From the NCBI GenBank assembly GCA_963698435.1, contig CAVOQV010000018.1, forward strand, positions 1 through 64,000: a DNA stretch of 64,000 nt. The letters are read 5' to 3'. Both the position numbers and the translations under genes were made by a program. Positions 26,543 through 35,040 of the stretch are shown here, one piece after another; position 1 is the stretch's first letter, and each line of letters starts with the position of its first letter. The DNA is from Sva-07 sp963698435 (GTDB taxonomy: Bacteria > Actinomycetota > Acidimicrobiia > Acidimicrobiales > Ilumatobacteraceae). The notes under the pieces are model-generated. The model searched no databases. It was not told the DNA's origin and saw only the letters and a program-made list of their open reading frames with translations.

Positions 26543-26589
26543 TCGCACGCGGCCCGCCCGACGTCGACCTCTGATGCAAGACTCCGACC

Positions 26590-27489
26590 ATGGGTGACAC
26601 ACCGGACTGGTTCGAGATCACGCGCCGCAACGCGCGCTCGGTGCAGACCACGATCGGCTGGATCTTCTGGGATCCGGGCGCGGTGGAGCGCTACGCCGCT
26701 CTCGGCATTCCGAAGGACTTCGCCGGCCCGCTCGGCTACATGGCCGCCCGTTGCGCCCCGATCGCCGCCGCCGGACCCGACGCGGTGATCGCAGCGTTCG
26801 GTTCGATCAGCCCCGCCGGCATCCGGGCTGCGTTCGACGTGCTCGGCCACGACCCCGCCCGGTTCGAGGCGTGCCGGCTCGCCCGCGACGAGGCCGTCGT
26901 CGAGGGGCTGCGCGAGTACTCGCCGGGGATCGTCGAGCCGTTGATCGAACTCGGCCCCGAGCTCTGGCCCGTCGTCGAGCAGCTGCCCGTCATGGGCCGG
27001 GTCTTCATGGCCGCCCACCTCGCACTGCCGCGCCCCGACGACCCGCTGCTGTCGGGCTGGCACGCGGTCAACTGCATCCGCGAGTGGCGCGGCGACACCC
27101 ACTGGGCGATCGTCGTGGCGGCCGGGCTCACCCACCCCGAGGCGTCGATCCTCCACAACGCGCACGTGCACTACGAGACCGACTGGATGCCGACGTCACG
27201 CGGTGCGACGCCCGAGGAGATCGACGCCGGCTGGAACGCCCTCGTCCGCAAGGGCCTCGCGGTCGTCGACGTCGGCGGCCACCGGCACGTGAACGCGGAC
27301 GGACTCGCGCTGCGCGCCCGCATCGAGGACGACACCGACCGCCTCACCACGCTCCCGTGGGAGCTGCTCGGCCAGGAGCGATCGCTGTGGTTCGCCGAGC
27401 AGTTCGAGCCGCCGTGCGAAGCCCTGCTCGCCCGGGTCGACGAGACCGCCGGCCCCAACTACCAGCCGGCCTCACGCCTGCACGGGTGA
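26590..27489 (+). CDS. SCO6745/SalK-like family protein
   Basis: A 299-residue helical protein with the family features I recall for SCO6745 (SalK): IGWIFWDPGAVERYAALGIP, GYMAARCAPIAAAGPDAVIA, ending in a winged-helix-like half (GATPEEIDAGWNALVRKGLA). Function unknown; the C-terminal region may be regulatory or substrate-binding. It is followed after 26 bases by the DUF4188 gene on the same strand. Confidence 0.8.
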   Translation: MGDTPDWFEITRRNARSVQTTIGWIFWDPGAVERYAALGIPKDFAGPLGYMAARCAPIAAAGPDAVIAAFGSISPAGIRAAFDVLGHDPARFEACRLARDEAVVEGLREYSPGIVEPLIELGPELWPVVEQLPVMGRVFMAAHLALPRPDDPLLSGWHAVNCIREWRGDTHWAIVVAAGLTHPEASILHNAHVHYETDWMPTSRGATPEEIDAGWNALVRKGLAVVDVGGHRHVNADGLALRARIEDDTDRLTTLPWELLGQERSLWFAEQFEPPCEALLARVDETAGPNYQPASRLHG

Positions 27490-27515
27490 CCGATCGGACG
27501 CGCGAGACTGCGCCG

Positions 27516-28013
27516 ATGGCACAGGTCAAGCAGGGGCGCTGGACCGCCGAGTACGACGGCGACTTCGTCGTCTTCCTCATCGGTGCCCGCCCCAACAACT
27601 TCTTCCATCTGCTGAGGTCGTTCGGCGACCTCGGCGGCCGCCGGGGCATGAACCACATGCTGAAGTACCTCACCGAGCACCCCGAGAAGGGGCTGCTCGG
27701 GTACGAGAACGGGTTCCCGACGATCGTGCAGTACTGGCGGTCGTTCGAGCACCTCGAGGCGTTCGCCCGCGACCGTGACGACCCGCACCTCGAACCGTGG
27801 CGCAACTACTGGCGTCGCGTCGGCAAGTCTGATCGCACCGGGATCTGGCACGAGACGTTCCTGGTCCGCGCCGGGGAGTGGGAGGCGGTGTACGGCAACA
27901 TGCCGCCGGTCGGGTTGGGCAAGGCGACCACGCTCATCCCCGTCGCCGAGTCGAGCACCGCGCGCCTGCGCGTCCGCAAGGGATTGCGCAGCGAGGCTCA
28001 GGCCGACGGCTAG
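27516..28013 (+). CDS. DUF4188 family protein (putative monooxygenase-like)
   Basis: A 165-residue ferredoxin-like alpha/beta protein: DFVVFLIGARPNNFFHLLRS, GLLGYENGFPTIVQYWRSFE, GIWHETFLVRAGEWEAVYGN. These match the DUF4188 family, fungal and bacterial proteins with a dimeric barrel fold sometimes annotated as monooxygenases. The ATG at 27516 lies in a coding context. Its TAG stop overlaps the stop of a convergent small ORF (ggCTAGcc). Confidence 0.8.
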   Translation: MAQVKQGRWTAEYDGDFVVFLIGARPNNFFHLLRSFGDLGGRRGMNHMLKYLTEHPEKGLLGYENGFPTIVQYWRSFEHLEAFARDRDDPHLEPWRNYWRRVGKSDRTGIWHETFLVRAGEWEAVYGNMPPVGLGKATTLIPVAESSTARLRVRKGLRSEAQADG

Positions 28014-28153
28014 CCGCCCTTGCGGTACGGGGTCATGTCGAGGCCCGGGTAGGGGGCCTGCCCGTCGGCGAGCGTCTGGTCGTTCCAGTACTCGTGGCCG
28101 GGCGGTGGGAAGCCGAACAGATCGCGCTCGCCGTGCGGCGAACCTGGAGCCAT
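28010..28153 (-). CDS. Hypothetical 47-residue protein downstream of nitrile hydratase genes
   Basis: A short frame, MAPGSPHGERDLFGFPPPGH to YPGLDMTPYRKGG, rich in Pro and aromatic residues. It lies 47 bp after the nitrile hydratase accessory gene on the same strand, and its stop overlaps the convergent gene's stop. No family recognised. It could be a real small member of the operon or chance. Confidence 0.4.
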   Translation of the reverse strand: MAPGSPHGERDLFGFPPPGHEYWNDQTLADGQAPYPGLDMTPYRKGG

Positions 28154-28200
28154 CGTCGATGATCCAGCACAGTGTTGGGTCAGCGGCCCCGGGCCGCCCG

Positions 28201-28508
28201 TCAGCCGTGCTCGGCGAACGCCGTGGCCCGCTCGCCGAGTTCGGTCTCGCCGACCAGTCCGGCCTCGGCGACCAGGGCCTCGAAGGCGTCCTGCCACGCT
28301 GCCCAGTAGTCGCCGGGGCCGTCCTCGTCGTGACGGGCCACGTGGCGGATGAGGTGGTCGCGAAACGTCTCGTAGTCGATCAGCCCCGCATCGCAGGCGG
28401 CCATCGTCGTGGCGAAGATGCGACTCTGCCACGCCTCGGTGAAGGCCAGTTCGCCGTTGGCGCGCGCGGAGGCGCCGCGTCGCCGTCGACGTCGAGTTCG
28501 GGCCTCAA
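28201..28508 (-). pseudogene. Nitrile hydratase accessory protein, frameshifted
   Basis: The beginning, from a TTG overlapping the alpha-subunit TGA (TTGA), reads LRPELDVDGDAAPPRA; one frame over it continues NGELAFTEAWQSRIFATTMA and DYETFRDHLIRHVARHDEDG to a stop at 28201. About 102 residues result, normal for the nitrile hydratase activator that resembles the beta-subunit N-terminus and assists cobalt insertion. The shift is in a CGCGCGCGCC tract near 28468, prone to indels. Confidence 0.72.
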
Positions 28509-29114
28509 CGTGCGACCCCGATCATCTGGTCGCGGGTGACGAGTTCGGCGAGTGCGTCCTCGTCGAGACCGTCGGTGCCCCCCGGCCGCTCCGGCAGCAC
28601 GAAGTAGCGAACCTCGGACGACGAATCCCACACCGTGATGTCGACGTCGGGCGGGAGTTCGCATCCCATCTCGGAGAGAACGGCCCGCGGCTCGCGCACC
28701 ACCCTCGACCGGTAGGCCAGCGACTTGTACCAGGCGGGTGGCAGGCCGAGCAGCCCCCACGGGTAGCAGGAGCACAGCGTGCACACGACCACGTTGTGCG
28801 CGTCGGGCGTGTTCTCGACCACCACCAGATGGTCGACCTGCGGACCGCCGAGTCCCAGCTCGCCGATCGCCTCGAGCCCGTCGGTGAGCAGGCGCTCCTT
28901 GAACGCAGGGTCGCTCCACGCTTTCGCGACGACCCGAGCGCCGTGCATCGGGCCGAGCTGGTTCTCGAAGTAGTCGAGCGTGGCGTCGACCGCTGCGGGG
29001 TCGATGAGGCCCTTCTCGATCAGGAGCGCCTCCATGGCGTCGGCCCGCAGCGCCCGCGGGTCGTCGTGGGTCGTGATCGTGATCGTGATGGTCGTCGGTG
29101 TGTTCGTCGGTCAT
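28505..29114 (-). pseudogene. nthA: Nitrile hydratase alpha subunit, cobalt type, one frameshift near the start
   Basis: The main frame contains VVVCTLCSCYPWGLLGLPPA, the metal claw with VCTLCSC, the form used by cobalt-containing nitrile hydratases (iron enzymes use CSLCSC). Family members hydrate nitriles to amides. The ATG at 29114 overlaps the beta-subunit TGA (ATGA) and leads into a His/Asp-rich start (TDDHHDHDHD); one extra C near 29062 then breaks the frame before DPRALRADAMEALLIEKGL. Joined length about 202 residues, normal. The His-rich start may bind metal. Confidence 0.85.
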
Positions 29115-29740
29115 GCGGCCTCCAGGTAGGGCTCGAAGAGGTCCACGCTCACCGTGTGATCGCCCTCACCCCAGAGATCTCCGGCGAGGAACTGCACGGC
29201 GTAGACGTACTGGGGGTCGTCTCCGCGTCCGTGGGCGTGGGTGTCGGGAAAGACGAACGCCGGATACGCACGGGTGACCACCCCGCGGTGCCCGCGGACG
29301 TAGCGGGGCAGGCGGGTGTGCCCGACGGGATGGATGTCGCGAGCACGCACCGTCTCGCCCACCCCGAACCTCGGCGATCGATCGAGTTCGCGCCTCGGGC
29401 CGCCCTCGGGCGACGCGGCGGGCAGACCGCGCGGTGGTACCACGCTCGGGCGGGCCCGGGCGCTGCCGACCCGGGCGTCGAGCTCGTCGCTGTCGAGGAG
29501 ACCGCGCTCGACGAGGCGGATCTCCAGCGCTCCGAGCCAGCGGCCGAAGTAGTCGGCGGTGAGGTAGAAGCCCGGATCGAGTCGCTCGATCGAGTGGCGG
29601 AACTCGTCGGTGTTCCCGACGATCTGCACTCCTGACGCGAGGGCGAAGGCGGTCCGCTCCCACGGGGCGTGGAACAGCGCCTCGTCGCGCACCATCGGGC
29701 CGAAGCCCTCCATGCCCCCCATGTCGTGAACGCCGTCCAT
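29111..29740 (-). CDS. nthB: Nitrile hydratase beta subunit
   Basis: A 209-residue protein starting MDGVHDMGGMEGFGPMVRDE, the signature N-terminus of nitrile hydratase beta subunits, with ETVRARDIHPVGHTRLPRYV, RGHRGVVTRAYPAFVFPDTH and a C-terminal VSVDLFEPYLEAA. It pairs with the alpha subunit to form the active site. GGAGGACTC precedes the ATG at 29740. First gene of the beta-alpha-accessory operon, the usual order of cobalt-type clusters. Confidence 0.93.
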   Translation of the reverse strand: MDGVHDMGGMEGFGPMVRDEALFHAPWERTAFALASGVQIVGNTDEFRHSIERLDPGFYLTADYFGRWLGALEIRLVERGLLDSDELDARVGSARARPSVVPPRGLPAASPEGGPRRELDRSPRFGVGETVRARDIHPVGHTRLPRYVRGHRGVVTRAYPAFVFPDTHAHGRGDDPQYVYAVQFLAGDLWGEGDHTVSVDLFEPYLEAA

Positions 29741-29779
29741 CACGAGTCCTCCGTCGGGGAGGCTAGTTGGTCCGCCACG

Positions 29780-29968
29780 TCGGCCTTCGAGCCGCTGCTC
29801 CACGGCGAGGAACCGATGGGGTTCGGCTACGTCGAGCACGCCGAGGGGGTGACCGGCGACCTGGTACGCGCCGGCGGTTTCGAGATCGTCGTCGCCGGCG
29901 AACGGTTCCCGGCGCGGGCCTCGCTGTCGTCGATGTACGACCCGAACAACGAGCGCGTCCGAATGTGA
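29780..29968 (+). pseudogene. C-terminal remnant of a GcvT-domain (dimethylglycine/sarcosine dehydrogenase-like) gene
   Basis: The frame reads SAFEPLLHGEEPMGFGYVEH and goes on EGVTGDLVRAGGFEIVVAGE to SMYDPNNERVRM and a stop. EPLLHGEEP is identical to the start of the GcvT C-terminal domain in the gene at 61724, and the rest matches how such proteins end. Between them about 30 residues of the barrel are missing, and nothing upstream continues it. A decayed fragment of a paralogue. Confidence 0.6.
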
Positions 29969-29994
29969 TCGTGCTGCTGATCTCGCACTGCCTG

Positions 29995-31383
29995 TCAGGT
30001 GGGGGGTGCGAAGGTCCACACGTCGTTGTCGACGCGCAGGTAGTTCTCGGGGTCGGTGAAGTCGAACGTCTCGCGGTCGCCGCCGAACGTCAACACGTTC
30101 GGCCCGGTGTCCGGGTCATCGATCACCAGCGCGTCGAAGTCGTAGCGCATCGCCGTCGGGTCGGCACTGCCCCACGGATTGGTCGGGAGTTCGGTCCACT
30201 CGGCCCCGTCGTCGCTCACCCACATGTCGGTGGGGTTCACGAGCAGCCCGAAGCCGCCGAAGCAGAGAAACTGATTGCCCACCAGCTCACAGACGTGGCC
30301 GGGTCGGGGACTCCACCCGGCCGAATCGGTGACCAGCTCCCAGGTCGCCCCGTCGGCGGTGACCCACACGTCGTTGAAGTACGGGGCCTCGCAGTCGGGG
30401 AGTGGATCGCAGGTGAACCCGTCTTCGCCGCCGAACAGGAAGAGCAGGTCGTCGCGCACCACAGTCGCGCCGCCCGCGCGCGGCTCCCACGGCGCAGCGT
30501 CGGTCATCAGTTCCCACTCTGCTCCGTCCTCGCTGCGCCAGACGTCCTGGTAGTAGATCCGAGCCGGCCCGCCGGCGCCGACGATCGACGAGTCGTCGTT
30601 CTGCGAGCCCGCCATCACATAGATGTGATCGCCGAGCACGGCCGACGACAGACCAGCCCGCGGTTCCCACGGGGCGGCATCGGTGACCTGCTCCCACGTG
30701 ATGCCGTCGGCGCTGCGCCACACGTCGTTGAAGAAGTTCGACGACGGCAGGAACTCCGGGCAGGGCGCGTCGGGGTCGATGCCGAGGCCCGGCGGCGGCT
30801 CGACCCCCTGTTCGAGCAGTGCACAGAACGGGTTCTCGTCGAGGCCGAAGTCCTGACCGCCGATCACGTAGATCATGTCGTCCTTGACCACCGCCTGGAA
30901 GTAGCCACGGGCCGGCCACGGCGCCGTGGCACCGTCGAGGAGGTCGAACCAGGTCGCCCCCTGGTCGTCGCTCGCCCACACGTCGGCCCAGATCACGCTG
31001 TCGCCGGGGATCGTCGACTGATTCGGTGTGCGCCCGCCCAACAGGATGAGCCGACCGTTCAGATCGACCACCCGGAGACCAGCCCGCGCCTGCCACGGGG
31101 CGTCGGCGGTCGTGTTCGTCCACGAGAACGCTGTCAGCTCGTCGACGGTCGGTGTCACCGGCCCAGCGGGAGGCTGAGGGCCGGGCTCGAGCGAGGGTGC
31201 GGGGGAGATCGTCGTGTCCGTCGGCTCGGTGGTGCTCGGCGAAGCCGTCGTCGCGGGCGCCTCGGCCGTGGCGGTCGTTTCGGCGTTCGGTGCCGAAGAG
31301 TCGGTGGTGGTGCTGTCCGACGATCCGCACGCCGACACGACGAGCGCCAATGCGATTGCCCACTTGATCGTTCCCCCGGTCAT
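29995..31383 (-). CDS. Secreted lipoprotein with Kelch/sialidase-like repeats
   Basis: A 462-residue protein with lipoprotein signal MTGGTIKWAIALALVVSACG, a Thr/Ser/Pro linker of about 60 residues, then six or so repeats of the form APWxPRAG..(V)V..D.(I/L)(Y/F)V(I/M)GG...(F/Y)NDVW.S.DG.(T/E)WE, typical of Kelch or BNR-like beta-propellers. It is probably a cell-surface propeller binding glycans or proteins. Divergent from the lipoprotein gene at 31443. Confidence 0.8.
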   Translation of the reverse strand: MTGGTIKWAIALALVVSACGSSDSTTTDSSAPNAETTATAEAPATTASPSTTEPTDTTISPAPSLEPGPQPPAGPVTPTVDELTAFSWTNTTADAPWQARAGLRVVDLNGRLILLGGRTPNQSTIPGDSVIWADVWASDDQGATWFDLLDGATAPWPARGYFQAVVKDDMIYVIGGQDFGLDENPFCALLEQGVEPPPGLGIDPDAPCPEFLPSSNFFNDVWRSADGITWEQVTDAAPWEPRAGLSSAVLGDHIYVMAGSQNDDSSIVGAGGPARIYYQDVWRSEDGAEWELMTDAAPWEPRAGGATVVRDDLLFLFGGEDGFTCDPLPDCEAPYFNDVWVTADGATWELVTDSAGWSPRPGHVCELVGNQFLCFGGFGLLVNPTDMWVSDDGAEWTELPTNPWGSADPTAMRYDFDALVIDDPDTGPNVLTFGGDRETFDFTDPENYLRVDNDVWTFAPPT

Positions 31384-31442
31384 GCGGCAACAGTATCGGG
31401 GTGCGACCGGCTGACTCTCCGTTCGAGGTCTGCGGCACTACC

Positions 31443-32339
31443 GTGTCTCGAGTGCGGCGGATCCTCGTGGTGCTGATGGTGGCGGTCGGGCTTGCCGCGT
31501 GCGGCAGCGATGCGTCGAGTTCGGCCGAGTCGAGCGCGTCAACCACCCAACTGCCGGCAACCGAGTCCACGATCGAACCGACGACAACGCCGACGACGAA
31601 GTCCGCAACGACCCAACCGCCTGGCACCGAACCGGAACCGTTGCTCGGTGAGGAGTTGATCGGCCGGTGGGCGCACTACGACGTCGTCGCCTACGAAGAC
31701 GACGTGCTCAAGACGCTGATCATCAGCTACGGGTTCAATGACTTCACCGAGGTCGACGGGCAGATCGTCGACCAGTCGTCGTTCTGCTTCTCCGAGCAGC
31801 GCACCGACCAGCCGATCCAGACCTCGCTGTCCGACGCCGCAACCCAGGCGATCCAGCCACCGCCTGCGGTGCTCGAGGTCGACACCGTCGACGGCGTGCT
31901 GCGGGTCCAGCGGCCGCCGACGCCGACGCCGGTGGGCATCCGGCTCGACGACCCGTTCAACGAGCCGCTGCCCACCGATCCGAACGATCCTCGGATCGTC
32001 GACGACGATGGCGACGGCAAGCCGGGCCTCACCGTCACGATCGAGGTCACGCCGGAGTTCGTCGGCGAGCTCTACATCGCCCGCCGGGAGATCTTCGCCT
32101 TCGAAGCGTTCCTCATCGAACCCGACGTTCTCACCGGGGAGGTCACCGACGACTCCGAGCAGCTGGTGATCGGTGCGAGCGACCCGGCCTTCGCCAGTTC
32201 GCCCGCCAACTGGGGCCAGTACGCCGACCTCTCCAAGAGCCCGATCATCCTGCGGCGCGTCGACGCCGACTGGGACTGCGAACGCCTCGCGGCCGAACGC
32301 GACGACCTGTTCCCGCCCACCCCCGTCGTCGACTGGTGA
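31443..32339 (+). CDS. Lipoprotein of unknown function
   Basis: From GTG 31443 the 298-residue protein starts VSRVRRILVVLMVAVGLAAC with the lipobox Cys after LAA, a Thr/Ser-rich linker, and a C-terminal domain starting LIGRWAHYDVVAYEDDVLKT. DPNDPRIVDDDGDGKPGLTV looks like a calcium-binding DxDxDG loop as in dockerin or thrombospondin type-3 segments. Function unknown. Shares its promoter region with the Kelch lipoprotein. Confidence 0.7.
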   Translation: MSRVRRILVVLMVAVGLAACGSDASSSAESSASTTQLPATESTIEPTTTPTTKSATTQPPGTEPEPLLGEELIGRWAHYDVVAYEDDVLKTLIISYGFNDFTEVDGQIVDQSSFCFSEQRTDQPIQTSLSDAATQAIQPPPAVLEVDTVDGVLRVQRPPTPTPVGIRLDDPFNEPLPTDPNDPRIVDDDGDGKPGLTVTIEVTPEFVGELYIARREIFAFEAFLIEPDVLTGEVTDDSEQLVIGASDPAFASSPANWGQYADLSKSPIILRRVDADWDCERLAAERDDLFPPTPVVDW

Positions 32340-32359
32340 GGAACAGTCGACGCTGACGG

Positions 32360-32734
32360 TCAGCCGCGCCAGTCCACGAGCCGATCGAGCAGCCAACTCG
32401 GCCCGACGACCGTGCCGCCCGCCGCTCGGACACGGTCTGCCAACCCCCGGTCCGCCGTGACAACGACGGCGGCGTAAGCGGCCGCCACAGCGGCGATCGT
32501 GTCGTCACCCTCGCCGGGCGCGTGCACGACCGCCACACCATCGATGTCCGACTCGGCGGCGCCTCGTCGGAACTCACCTTCCAGAACGACGGTCGCGGGA
32601 GCCTCCAGCGCGCCAGCGGTCACCGTGGCTCGCACCTGTTCGGTGAAGCGCTGCGCAGCCCCCGGCCGATCACGCCACCACCCCGTCGGCCGCGAACCGA
32701 TCACGTTGGCTGCATCGATCACGAGCATCGCCAC
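32360..32734 (-). CDS. NYN/PIN-like putative ribonuclease
   Basis: A 124-residue protein: MLVIDAANVIGSRPTGWW at the N-terminus, HAPGEGDDTIAAVAAAYAAV and VVTADRGLADRVRAAGGTVV. D6, the GDD pair and D in VTADRGL make an acidic site as in NYN/YacP-like nucleases. Stand-alone, so probably RNA processing. GTG 32734 or ATG 32728 may be the start. Convergent with the lipoprotein. Confidence 0.75.
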   Translation of the reverse strand: MAMLVIDAANVIGSRPTGWWRDRPGAAQRFTEQVRATVTAGALEAPATVVLEGEFRRGAAESDIDGVAVVHAPGEGDDTIAAVAAAYAAVVVTADRGLADRVRAAGGTVVGPSWLLDRLVDWRG

Positions 32735-32779
32735 AGCCTCGCACCCGAGCGCCAGTTGTTGGGTCTGGAGTCCGACCCG

Positions 32780-33226
32780 TCAGTCGAGCCCACGCCGGCA
32801 CGTCGGCGGCGCGCCGACCCCGCCGACGGAACGCCACTCCGCTGCGGTCAGGTCCCTGTCTGCCACGGCACAGAGCTCCTCGCGAATGCCGGTGGGTGAG
32901 AGGTCTCGCGTCACGACCGTACCGCTGGAGTCCCGTGTGGCGAGCGTTGGAACCCCATCGACGACCGCCATCGAGATCTCCTTCACAGCGGAGTCGTGGG
33001 GTTGGAAGTCGAGTGCACTGACTCCGTCGACCCACATCCGCACCTTCCCCGACGCGTAGCCGGTGACGACGATGGTGTCGTCAGCAGCGCCGACCTCGAG
33101 CGCCGTCACATCGTCGGCGAACCCGGCGTCAACCACGGTGACCGGTCCCGAGCCGTCGGCCGCAATTCTCCTCACGAATCGACCCGACACAACCAGTTGC
33201 ACACTCCCGTCACCGTTCTCGCTCAT
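32780..33226 (-). CDS. WD40/nSTAND-like C-terminal fragment
   Basis: A 148-residue frame whose body looks like beta-propeller blades (VTALEVGAADDTIVVTGYAS, GVPTLATRDSSGTVVTRDLS) and whose end, ELCAVADRDLTAAEWRSVGG plus PTC, is the tail commonly found at the end of large WD40 signalling proteins in actinobacteria. The NTPase and earlier blades are absent, so it is either a short stand-alone protein or a remnant of a large gene. Confidence 0.5.
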   Translation of the reverse strand: MSENGDGSVQLVVSGRFVRRIAADGSGPVTVVDAGFADDVTALEVGAADDTIVVTGYASGKVRMWVDGVSALDFQPHDSAVKEISMAVVDGVPTLATRDSSGTVVTRDLSPTGIREELCAVADRDLTAAEWRSVGGVGAPPTCRRGLD

Positions 33227-33264
33227 GGCGACGACTGCGGGCGGTCCTTGATCGTTCGCCCTCG

Positions 33265-34062
33265 TCAGGTCGAGAGGTAGCCGCCCTCGACGGGGATCTG
33301 AGCGCCCGTGATGTAGCCGGCGTCGTCGGAGAGAAGGAATGCAATCGTGGCGCCGTAGTCCTCGAGCGCCTTGCCGGCGCGGCGCAGCGGGATCCACGGC
33401 TTGGGACGCTTCATCATCTCGCTTCCAGGGTTGACCTGCTTGGCGCGGTCCTCCGACGCGTGCGCCGCCAGGGTCGAGTCCTCGACGGCACCCGGCTGGA
33501 TGGCGTTGGCCCTGATGCCCCAGTCGCCGTAGTCGACGGCGATCTGTCGGGCGAGGGCGATCACGCCCGCCTTCGACACCGAATAGGACGCTGCGGACCC
33601 GCCACCGCCGGCGACCGAGCCGGCGATCGAGGAGGTCATCACGATCGACCCTCGCCGTGCCTCCATCATGTGGGGCAGCGCGTGCTTGCAGCACAGGAAC
33701 GGCCCGGTGAGGTTGACGCCGAGCACGAAGTGCCAGTCCTCGACCGCCGTCTCGTGCACCCATCCGTTGCCAACCGTGCCGGCATTCGCGACGAGTCCGG
33801 TGAGCGATCCGAACTCGCCGACGGTCGCCTCCACCATTGCAGCCACCTGGGCTTCGTCGGCGACGTCGCACGCGATCGCCAGCGCCTGGCCGCCCTCGGC
33901 GCGGATCGCCGCGGCGACCTGCTCCGCCGGCTCCAGACGGATGTCGGCGACGGTCACGGCGCCACCCTCGGCGGCGATGCGTTCGCACGCGCCCCGGCCG
34001 ATGCCGCTGCCACCCCCGGTCACGATGGCGACCGTTCCGGCGAGTCGCTTGTCGAGATTCAT
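33265..34062 (-). CDS. Short-chain dehydrogenase/reductase
   Basis: A 265-residue SDR: nucleotide motif AIVTGGGSGIGRGACERIAA (residues 12-31), VANAGTVGNGW, catalytic SSIAGS...YSVSKAGVIALARQIA (S, Y, K) and C-terminal GYITGAQIPVEGGYLST. Likely an NAD(P)-dependent ketoreductase or alcohol dehydrogenase. The ATG overlaps the TGA of the serine hydrolase (ATGA), making a three-gene SDR/hydrolase/SDR operon. Confidence 0.9.
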   Translation of the reverse strand: MNLDKRLAGTVAIVTGGGSGIGRGACERIAAEGGAVTVADIRLEPAEQVAAAIRAEGGQALAIACDVADEAQVAAMVEATVGEFGSLTGLVANAGTVGNGWVHETAVEDWHFVLGVNLTGPFLCCKHALPHMMEARRGSIVMTSSIAGSVAGGGGSAASYSVSKAGVIALARQIAVDYGDWGIRANAIQPGAVEDSTLAAHASEDRAKQVNPGSEMMKRPKPWIPLRRAGKALEDYGATIAFLLSDDAGYITGAQIPVEGGYLST

Positions 34063-35033
34063 TCGGTGTCCTCCCGGGATGTGGGTGTCGGTGTGCGTGA
34101 TGAAAGGTCGAGTCGGCGCCAGAGCTCGATGTCGATCGGGCGAGGACGCTCTCCCTCGACGAGCGTGGGTCCGCCGAGACGGACGACGACCGCCCGGTGG
34201 CTGGGGATCACATAGATGCGCTGGTCGCCGAAGCCGATGCCGCCGAACGTGTCGAGTGGGGCGTCGGGGGCGATCCGCCGGTCGATCGCGATGCCGCCGA
34301 GCGGTCTGAGCGGGTGGACCGTCTCGCCGGGGCGATGGCCGAGCACGATCGCGCTCGGCGCGGAGAAGTCCCACCAGAACAAACCCCACGAGGCGTTCAG
34401 ATCCTGGGACGTGCGCGTCGCCTCGGCGAGGAAGCCGGCGTCGGCACCGACGGCGGTTCCCAGGTCGAGCATCGCCTCGCCGAAACGGGTGAGGTCACGG
34501 GCGCTCGTGTGGAGTGCGGAAACGGGCCATCCTCCTGCCAGGACGTCGCCGTCACGATCACGCCACGTCGAGTCGGTCATCGCGAGCGGGCCGAAGATCA
34601 GCTCGTCGCACAGCTGCTGGGTGGTCTGCCCGGTCAGCTCCGCCAGCGCCTTCTTCACGAGGTGGTAGGCGTGGTTGTTGTAGGTCCAGACCCGGCCCGG
34701 GTCGGCCTCGAACGTCAGGTCCTCGTAGAGGCCGGTGGTCATCGACATCACGTGGCGCAGCGTGACGGCGACTTCCTGCGCCGGGGTCGTCTGCGTCCAG
34801 CCCCGTCCCAGCCAGGTGGTCATCGGCTCGTCGATGTCGATCTCGCCGCGCTCGACCAGCACGGCGATCGCCACGCAGATCACGTTCTTCTGGATCGACC
34901 CGACGTCGGCAGCGTCGCTCGCACGGGTGTCGCCGAAGCATCGTTCGATCACCCCCGCACCGTCGACCGACACCCACAGCTGCGAGGTCGCGTGCATCGC
35001 ACACCACTCCGAGAATTCTGCGGTCTCGTTCAC
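34059..35033 (-). CDS. Serine hydrolase of the beta-lactamase/EstB family
   Basis: A 324-residue class C beta-lactamase-fold protein: S-x-x-K in VGSIQKNVICVAIAVLVERG, YNN in VWTYNNHAYHLVKKALAELT, and GGIGFGDQRIYVIP near the C-terminus in place of KTG. Such enzymes are usually esterases or D-aminopeptidases rather than lactamases. No signal peptide, so intracellular. It lies between two SDR genes and may hydrolyse an ester in the same pathway. Confidence 0.85.
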   Translation of the reverse strand: MNETAEFSEWCAMHATSQLWVSVDGAGVIERCFGDTRASDAADVGSIQKNVICVAIAVLVERGEIDIDEPMTTWLGRGWTQTTPAQEVAVTLRHVMSMTTGLYEDLTFEADPGRVWTYNNHAYHLVKKALAELTGQTTQQLCDELIFGPLAMTDSTWRDRDGDVLAGGWPVSALHTSARDLTRFGEAMLDLGTAVGADAGFLAEATRTSQDLNASWGLFWWDFSAPSAIVLGHRPGETVHPLRPLGGIAIDRRIAPDAPLDTFGGIGFGDQRIYVIPSHRAVVVRLGGPTLVEGERPRPIDIELWRRLDLSSRTPTPTSREDTE

Positions 35034-35040
35034 GCCGCGC

